From contig JAQUYL010000009.1 of assembly GCA_028691845.1 (NCBI GenBank), positions 1 to 64,000 on the forward strand: a stretch of DNA of 64,000 nucleotides, read 5' to 3'. Positions 60,044 to 64,000 of the stretch are shown one piece after another; positions within the stretch are counted from its first letter, which is position 1, and every line of letters begins with the position of its first letter. The notes under the pieces were generated by a model. That model ran no database searches and was not told where the DNA came from. It worked only from the letters and a program-made list of their open reading frames with translations. The stretch is from Opitutaceae bacterium (GTDB lineage Bacteria; Verrucomicrobiota; Verrucomicrobiia; Opitutales; Opitutaceae). A program made the position numbers and the translations under genes.

Positions 60044-60368
60044 TCCGAATGATATCATTCCGCCCGGTCGCACCCCCGTGTTCACCACGCTGCTGGTGCT
60101 GGCCTGTTTCGCGGCAGTCGGGTGGATCGCCTACCGGATCTATGCGCCGACCCGGGCCGAGGTCGCCCCCAATCCAGCCGACTATCCGGCGGAGCAGCGC
60201 TGGCGCTACACTCCCGCGGGTCGTCAGCAATATCTCGCCGACCTGCGCGTCCGGGAGCAGGTGGCGGCCACCACCTATGGCTGGGTGGATCAGAAGGCCG
60301 GCGTGGTGCGCATCCCCATCTCGGAGGCGATCAAGCTCACCGTGCGCGATCAGGCGGCCTCCCCCTGA
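60036..60368 (+). CDS. Small membrane protein of the act operon
   Basis: 110 aa from ATG 60036; an upstream start at 60003 lies inside actF. One helix (about residues 14-32), then a soluble tail that ends with YGWVDQKAGVVRIPISEAI. That YGWVD...VVRIPI ending is something I recall from short proteins next to ACIII or oxidase genes; it may aid assembly. Function unknown. 14 bases before the CcoN-like gene. Confidence 0.8.
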   Translation: MSDPNDIIPPGRTPVFTTLLVLACFAAVGWIAYRIYAPTRAEVAPNPADYPAEQRWRYTPAGRQQYLADLRVREQVAATTYGWVDQKAGVVRIPISEAIKLTVRDQAASP

Positions 60369-60382
60369 GCGCGATTGTGCCG

Positions 60383-61843
60383 ATGACTGAGACTCCTCCC
60401 TCCCAGCGAGCCGAGCAGGCCGGGATCGACGCCTCCACCAAGGTGCCGGTTGCGGTCCTCCTCGTGTGCGCGCTGCTCTGGCTGGTGTCCGGCAGCGCGC
60501 TGCAGATTCTCGCGTCCATCCAGGCGCACTCGCCGGCCTTCCTCTCGAACTGCGAGTGGTTCACCTTCGGCCGCGTCTACCCGGCGGCGCAGAACGCGCT
60601 GATCTACGGATGGGGCTTCAATGCCGCCTTTGCCGTCAGCCTTTGGCTGATGGCGCGCCTCTCCTGTGCCGCCCTGCGCCACGGCGGCTGGCTGGTCGCC
60701 GCCGCCGTTTTCTGGAATGTCGGCGTCAAGCTCGGTATGCTCGGCATTCTCACCGGCGCCTCCACCTCGGTCGCCCTCCTCGAGATGCCGCGCTTTGCTG
60801 TGCTGTTGCTGCTGGTCGCTTACAGCATGGTTGCGGTCTGGGGCGTCGCCAATTTCTCGCAGCGCAACACCGGCCATGCCTACGCCTCCCAATGGTACCT
60901 GCTGGGCGCGGCGTTCTGGTTCCCCTGGCTCTACATTCTGGCGCAGGGCATGCTGTTCGTGGCCCCGGCCCGCGGCGTCATGCAGGCGATTGTCGGAGAG
61001 TGGTATGTACAGGGCCTCTACGGCCTGTTCTTCATACCGGTCGCACTGTCCTCCGCTTACTACTTTGTCCCGAAGATCCTCGGTCAGCCGATCCGCCACT
61101 ACTTCCTCGCCCCCGCCGGCTTCTGGTGGCTCGTGACGGTGTTGCCGCTGCTCGGTGGCAGCCGGCTCGTGGGCGCGCCGGTGCCGGTCTGGGTGCCGAC
61201 CACAGGCGTGGCGGCTGGCTTCCTCCTGCTGGTCGGGCTCCTCGCCGTGGGGTTGAATCTCTTCGGCACAGTCGCCGGCAGCTTCGATCGCGTGCGCGCC
61301 AGCACGACGCTTTCGTTCGTCGTCGCCGGCGTCGCGTTCTTCCTGCTCTGGGGCGTCCTGCAGTGTGCCACCGCGCTCCGCAGCGTGGCGGCCCACCTCC
61401 CGCTCACCCTAGCACGAGAAGGTCAGGATTGGTTGTTGTTCTACGGGGTGTTCAGCATGGCGATGTTTGGCGCGATCTACTTTCTTCTGCCGCGACTGCT
61501 GCTGCGCGCATGGCCGTCCGCCATGCTCGTCTGGACCCATTGGGTGGCGGCCGCGCTCGGCGTGCTGATGGTTGCCGGCGTGCTGATTCTCGGCGGCTGG
61601 CGCCAGGGGGAGCTGCTCAACAATCCCGCCGTGCCGTTCACCGAGGTCGCGCAAGCCGTCTCTGCCTGGCTGGCGGCGCGCAGCGTCGGACTGATGCTGC
61701 TCGCGATTGGGCACATCGCGTTTCTCTTGAATCTCGGCTGGATGCTTTGCGCCGGCCGGGCGGCCAATGCCGGCGGACTTATCCCCCCGCCGGCGGAGCT
61801 TCCTCTGGCGAAAGAACCCCGGTGGCAGGAGTCCCAGACATGA
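60383..61843 (+). CDS. CcoN-like (cbb3 oxidase subunit I) protein without haem/copper ligands
   Basis: 486 aa from ATG 60383, about 12 helices, clearly homologous to CcoN: FGRVYPAAQNALIYGWG, SQWYLLGAAFW, AYYFVPKILGQPI and FSMAMFGAIYFLLPRL. Compared with P. stutzeri CcoN, the low-spin haem His60 (RPLHTN) is Ala69. CuB His207 (WYGHN) is Gln210, Tyr251 is Leu254, His257-His258 are Ser260-Arg261, and His345/His347 (GHVH) are Gln348/Trp350. All six metal-binding histidines and the cross-linked Tyr are gone, so it cannot be an oxygen-reducing subunit. Probably a structural anchor for the CcoO-like cytochrome and ACIII. Overlaps the next gene by ATGA. Confidence 0.88.
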   Translation: MTETPPSQRAEQAGIDASTKVPVAVLLVCALLWLVSGSALQILASIQAHSPAFLSNCEWFTFGRVYPAAQNALIYGWGFNAAFAVSLWLMARLSCAALRHGGWLVAAAVFWNVGVKLGMLGILTGASTSVALLEMPRFAVLLLLVAYSMVAVWGVANFSQRNTGHAYASQWYLLGAAFWFPWLYILAQGMLFVAPARGVMQAIVGEWYVQGLYGLFFIPVALSSAYYFVPKILGQPIRHYFLAPAGFWWLVTVLPLLGGSRLVGAPVPVWVPTTGVAAGFLLLVGLLAVGLNLFGTVAGSFDRVRASTTLSFVVAGVAFFLLWGVLQCATALRSVAAHLPLTLAREGQDWLLFYGVFSMAMFGAIYFLLPRLLLRAWPSAMLVWTHWVAAALGVLMVAGVLILGGWRQGELLNNPAVPFTEVAQAVSAWLAARSVGLMLLAIGHIAFLLNLGWMLCAGRAANAGGLIPPPAELPLAKEPRWQESQT

Positions 61844-62532
61844 ATAACGGACTGGCCCTCTTCCTCGGCGTCGCCGGCGTGTTCGCCTTCTCCTGGGGCG
61901 CGTTCATCCTGCCCGCCCACTGGCAGCTCGGCCGACTCGGCCAATACCGGGACCCCGTCGACGAGACGCTCCACCCGTCGGCTGCTCCCGGTCTCGCCGC
62001 GCAAGGCGGTGAAGTGTACGCCGATCTTGGCTGCGTCTACTGCCACACGCAACAGGTCCGCCAGACCACGCTGACTCGCCTCAAGGAGGGTAAACGGGCG
62101 GCGTTCAATCCTGACTTCGAGCGCAAGTGGGCCGGCGACGCCAACCAGCCCCGCCCCAGCTACGCGCGGGACTACATCCAAGACCGGCGCGTTTTCCTCG
62201 GCCAAGTGAGGCTCGGCCCCGACCTGCGCAACGTCGGCACGCGATTCCCCGACGACCAGGCGCTTTACAAGCTGCTCTTTGAACCGCAGGCGGTGACGAA
62301 GGACTCCCTCATGCCGCCGCACGCGTTCCTCTTCGAGACGCGCCCGATCGTCGGCGAGCGCTCCGCGAAGGCCCTCGCTGTGCCGGCCCCGCCCGGTTGC
62401 GAGGTCGTCCCGACGCCGCGCGCCGAGGCTCTCGCAGCCTACCTGCTCAACCTGAAAGACACCTACGACTATCCCGAGGAGCGGCGGCGCAACATGCTGC
62501 CCTCCGCGGCCATCCTGGAGGGAGACAGATGA
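61840..62532 (+). CDS. CcoO-like membrane monohaem cytochrome c
   Basis: 230 aa from ATG 61840. N-terminal helix (about residues 5-24), haem site CVYCHTQQVR matching CcoO's GC..CHxQ, LGPDLRNVG and a Met ligand in SLMPPHAF. Would take electrons from ActE or ActA. Coupled to both neighbours by ATGA overlaps. Confidence 0.88.
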   Translation: MNNGLALFLGVAGVFAFSWGAFILPAHWQLGRLGQYRDPVDETLHPSAAPGLAAQGGEVYADLGCVYCHTQQVRQTTLTRLKEGKRAAFNPDFERKWAGDANQPRPSYARDYIQDRRVFLGQVRLGPDLRNVGTRFPDDQALYKLLFEPQAVTKDSLMPPHAFLFETRPIVGERSAKALAVPAPPGCEVVPTPRAEALAAYLLNLKDTYDYPEERRRNMLPSAAILEGDR

Positions 62533-63176
62533 GTGAACCATTTCCTCCCTCCCACGCGCCCATCGAGAGGGCGGCAGCCTCCGACGACAGCCTGCAAAGG
62601 GCCCATGCGCAGTTGCTGCACTACCGGCCGCAGCTCACCCGCGGTGTTCTGCTGTCGATCGGAGCGCTCATAGCCGTGCTGCTGGCCGCCACGCTCTATT
62701 TCACGCACAACGCTGGCGGATTCGATCCACTCGTCGCCAACGAGGACGTCTGCCCGCCGAAAGGCGGCTTTCAGGCGGTGACCGGGCCGGTGACGCCCGC
62801 CTTGCTCGGCAAGCGTGTCTACCTCGCCAACTGCATCCAGTGCCATCAGACGACCGGCCTTGGCGTGCCCGGCACCTTCCCGCCGCTCGCCGGCTCCGAC
62901 TGGGTGACCGGGCCCGAGGAGCGCATCATCCGCATCGTCCTGCAGGGCGCCAATGGCCCGATCACGGTCGCGGGGAAGAATTTCAATGGCGTCATGACGC
63001 CCTTCGCCCCTGTGTTGAAGGACGACGAGATCGCCAATGTGCTGACCTATATCCGCTCGGAATGGGGCAACGCCGCTCCCGAGGTCAAACCAGAGACAGT
63101 GACCCGCATCCGGTCGGAAACGGCAGGCCGCACCGCGCCCTGGGCTCCGGCCGAACTGCTTGAAATTGGAAAGTAG
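62529..63176 (+). CDS. Membrane-anchored monohaem cytochrome c (CcoP-position)
   Basis: 215 aa. One helix (about residues 40-60), cytochrome c domain with CIQCHQTTGLG and Met ligand in MTPFAPVLKDDE. One haem, unlike the two of CcoP; resembles CoxM-type cytochromes. Terminal electron carrier of the operon; probably passes electrons to an oxidase encoded elsewhere. Last gene of the operon; no terminator seen. Confidence 0.88.
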   Translation: MSEPFPPSHAPIERAAASDDSLQRAHAQLLHYRPQLTRGVLLSIGALIAVLLAATLYFTHNAGGFDPLVANEDVCPPKGGFQAVTGPVTPALLGKRVYLANCIQCHQTTGLGVPGTFPPLAGSDWVTGPEERIIRIVLQGANGPITVAGKNFNGVMTPFAPVLKDDEIANVLTYIRSEWGNAAPEVKPETVTRIRSETAGRTAPWAPAELLEIGK

Positions 63177-63297
63177 GACAGGACCAGAAACGAAACCGGA
63201 TGGATATGTGCCTGCGGTATCGGCGCCCGTCCATTGCCTCACTGCCGTCGGTGAAATAATTATGCAAGGCGGCAGAAAACGGGCAGACGCGATGCCT

Positions 63298-63537
63298 CAT
63301 CGGTTCAGCCGGCATACGGTAAAATTCAGTCCGGACGGGTCCGAAGCCCCAAGCCGGAGAATCCCACGATGGTTTGTTCAGTCTGTCATGCCAACCCTCG
63401 GTGGCAATAAAGACAGCCGTGCCCAAAGCGGTAAAACACAGCGCAAGCCCGCCCATCAAAGTCAGAAGGGGCCGGCCGGATATTTCTGAAGATCGGGGGC
63501 AATCATGCTTCAGGCTGGAATGGGTTGCTCCCTTCAC
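63298..63537 (-). pseudogene. TspO/MBR remnant
   Basis: The minus-strand frame from 63537 encodes WHDRLNKPSWDSPAWGFGPV and RTEFY, matching the TspO WY..L.KPsW.PP.w.FGPVWT.LY region. Similarity stops right after, and the four remaining helices are absent; the frame then runs on as basic noise to 63085. It looks like a truncated tspO. The rest of 63177-63555 shows no gene. Confidence 0.5.
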
Positions 63538-63555
63538 GGCTTGCCTGGCGCCCGC

Positions 63556-64000
63556 CTAAGGTCGGCCGAAAGGCATGCCGCCGGGCAGGCCCTGCATCAT
63601 CCCACCCAGGTCGAATTTCTGGTAGCCGGCGGGGAGGGCGAAAAGGGAGTCCGGCTGCGGCGTCTTGTCCACCTTGGTCGCCTCGAGACGGAAGGTCTCG
63701 TTGCCCTGGGCATCCTTCTCGACCACCCGCAGCGGAAAACCGGCGACTCCCGCCAGCGCCTGCTCCCATACTGACTGGCTGGGTGTATTGCCGCCCATCG
63801 GACCGCCGCCCCCTCCAAGGCCAGCGAAGGAACCGAGCCCCTCGGCTAGCCAAATTTCGGTGATTTTGCCGTCGGCCTTGAGAGTCAGGATCTGGCACAG
63901 ATAGCCGAGAACCTGTCCGGTCCGGCCGGTCTTTTCGAGTTTACCCTCCGGGATCTGTCGCTGCGCCGCCTCGACTGCCTCCTTGATCGGCATGACCATG
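63556..64000 (-). CDS. DUF4412-like protein, C-terminal part
   Basis: At least 148 residues, running off the window at 64000, so the start is upstream of the visible edge; the ATG at 63999 is probably internal. C-terminal features are GYLCQILTLKADGKITEIWLAEG, a Gly-rich loop, LEATKVDKTPQPDSLFALPAGYQKFDLG, resembling DUF4412 (often exported, with the ending LPAGY..). Function unknown. Confidence 0.6.
   Translation of the reverse strand, partial: MVMPIKEAVEAAQRQIPEGKLEKTGRTGQVLGYLCQILTLKADGKITEIWLAEGLGSFAGLGGGGGPMGGNTPSQSVWEQALAGVAGFPLRVVEKDAQGNETFRLEATKVDKTPQPDSLFALPAGYQKFDLGGMMQGLPGGMPFGRP

Noticed and set aside
60466..61839. N-terminal extension of the CcoO-like frame
   Set aside because: The frame runs through the CcoN-like gene in another phase with Arg/Pro-rich noise. 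The ATG at 61840 with its membrane helix is the sensible start.

Overview
The window is a high-GC bacterial chromosome segment. I infer a Verrucomicrobiota member, most likely of the Opitutaceae/Opitutia type. The reasons are a b558-type succinate dehydrogenase, a full Alternative Complex III (act) operon, a tRNA-Thr/tuf/tRNA-Trp/secE/nusG/rpl/rpo block, and many starts without a clear Shine-Dalgarno. This assignment comes from general gene content, not from a search.

Layout. 1-3000: the end of an ISL3-like transposase, tRNA-Pro, a LysM membrane protein, a Nudix hydrolase and a PaaK/CapK-like adenylate-forming enzyme. 3091-6667: sdhCAB with a terminator. 6795-10765: small membrane proteins, a DUF4203-like protein, lysA, a BamE/SmpA-like lipoprotein and two tiny membrane ORFs. 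10716-23818: a metal and cytochrome island. It holds a Cu(I) P1B-ATPase, a heptahaem NapC/NirT cytochrome, a small cytochrome c, a CusCBA-type Cu/Ag efflux system with a periplasmic Cys-rich protein, and, divergently, a three-gene module in the order of cnrYXH (anti-sigma, periplasmic metal sensor, ECF sigma). 23832-28907: sufE, an iron-ADH-family enzyme with altered metal ligands, an ABM-domain protein, an M48 protease and LemA. 29078-33638: a periplasmic TPR protein with ExbB, ExbD and an unknown membrane protein.

33733-46547: the housekeeping block tRNA-Thr, tuf, tRNA-Trp, secE, nusG, rplK, rplA, rplJ, rplL, rpoB, rpoC, with hairpins between rplJ-rplL and rplL-rpoB and a strong terminator downstream. 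47036-51546: a TolC/HlyD/ABC (MacB/Lol-like) tripartite exporter.

52038-63176: the respiratory operon actA, actB, a tiny coupled ORF, actC, actD, actE, actF, a small membrane protein, then a CcoN-like, a CcoO-like and a c-type cytochrome gene. ACIII oxidises quinol and should pass electrons to c-type cytochromes. The adjacent CcoN-like protein is the most interesting item: it keeps the cbb3 subunit I fold motifs, but by my alignment all six haem/CuB histidines and the cross-linked tyrosine are replaced. It therefore looks like a cofactor-free oxidase-derived membrane subunit tied to ACIII. The window closes with a tspO remnant and the end of a DUF4412-like gene.
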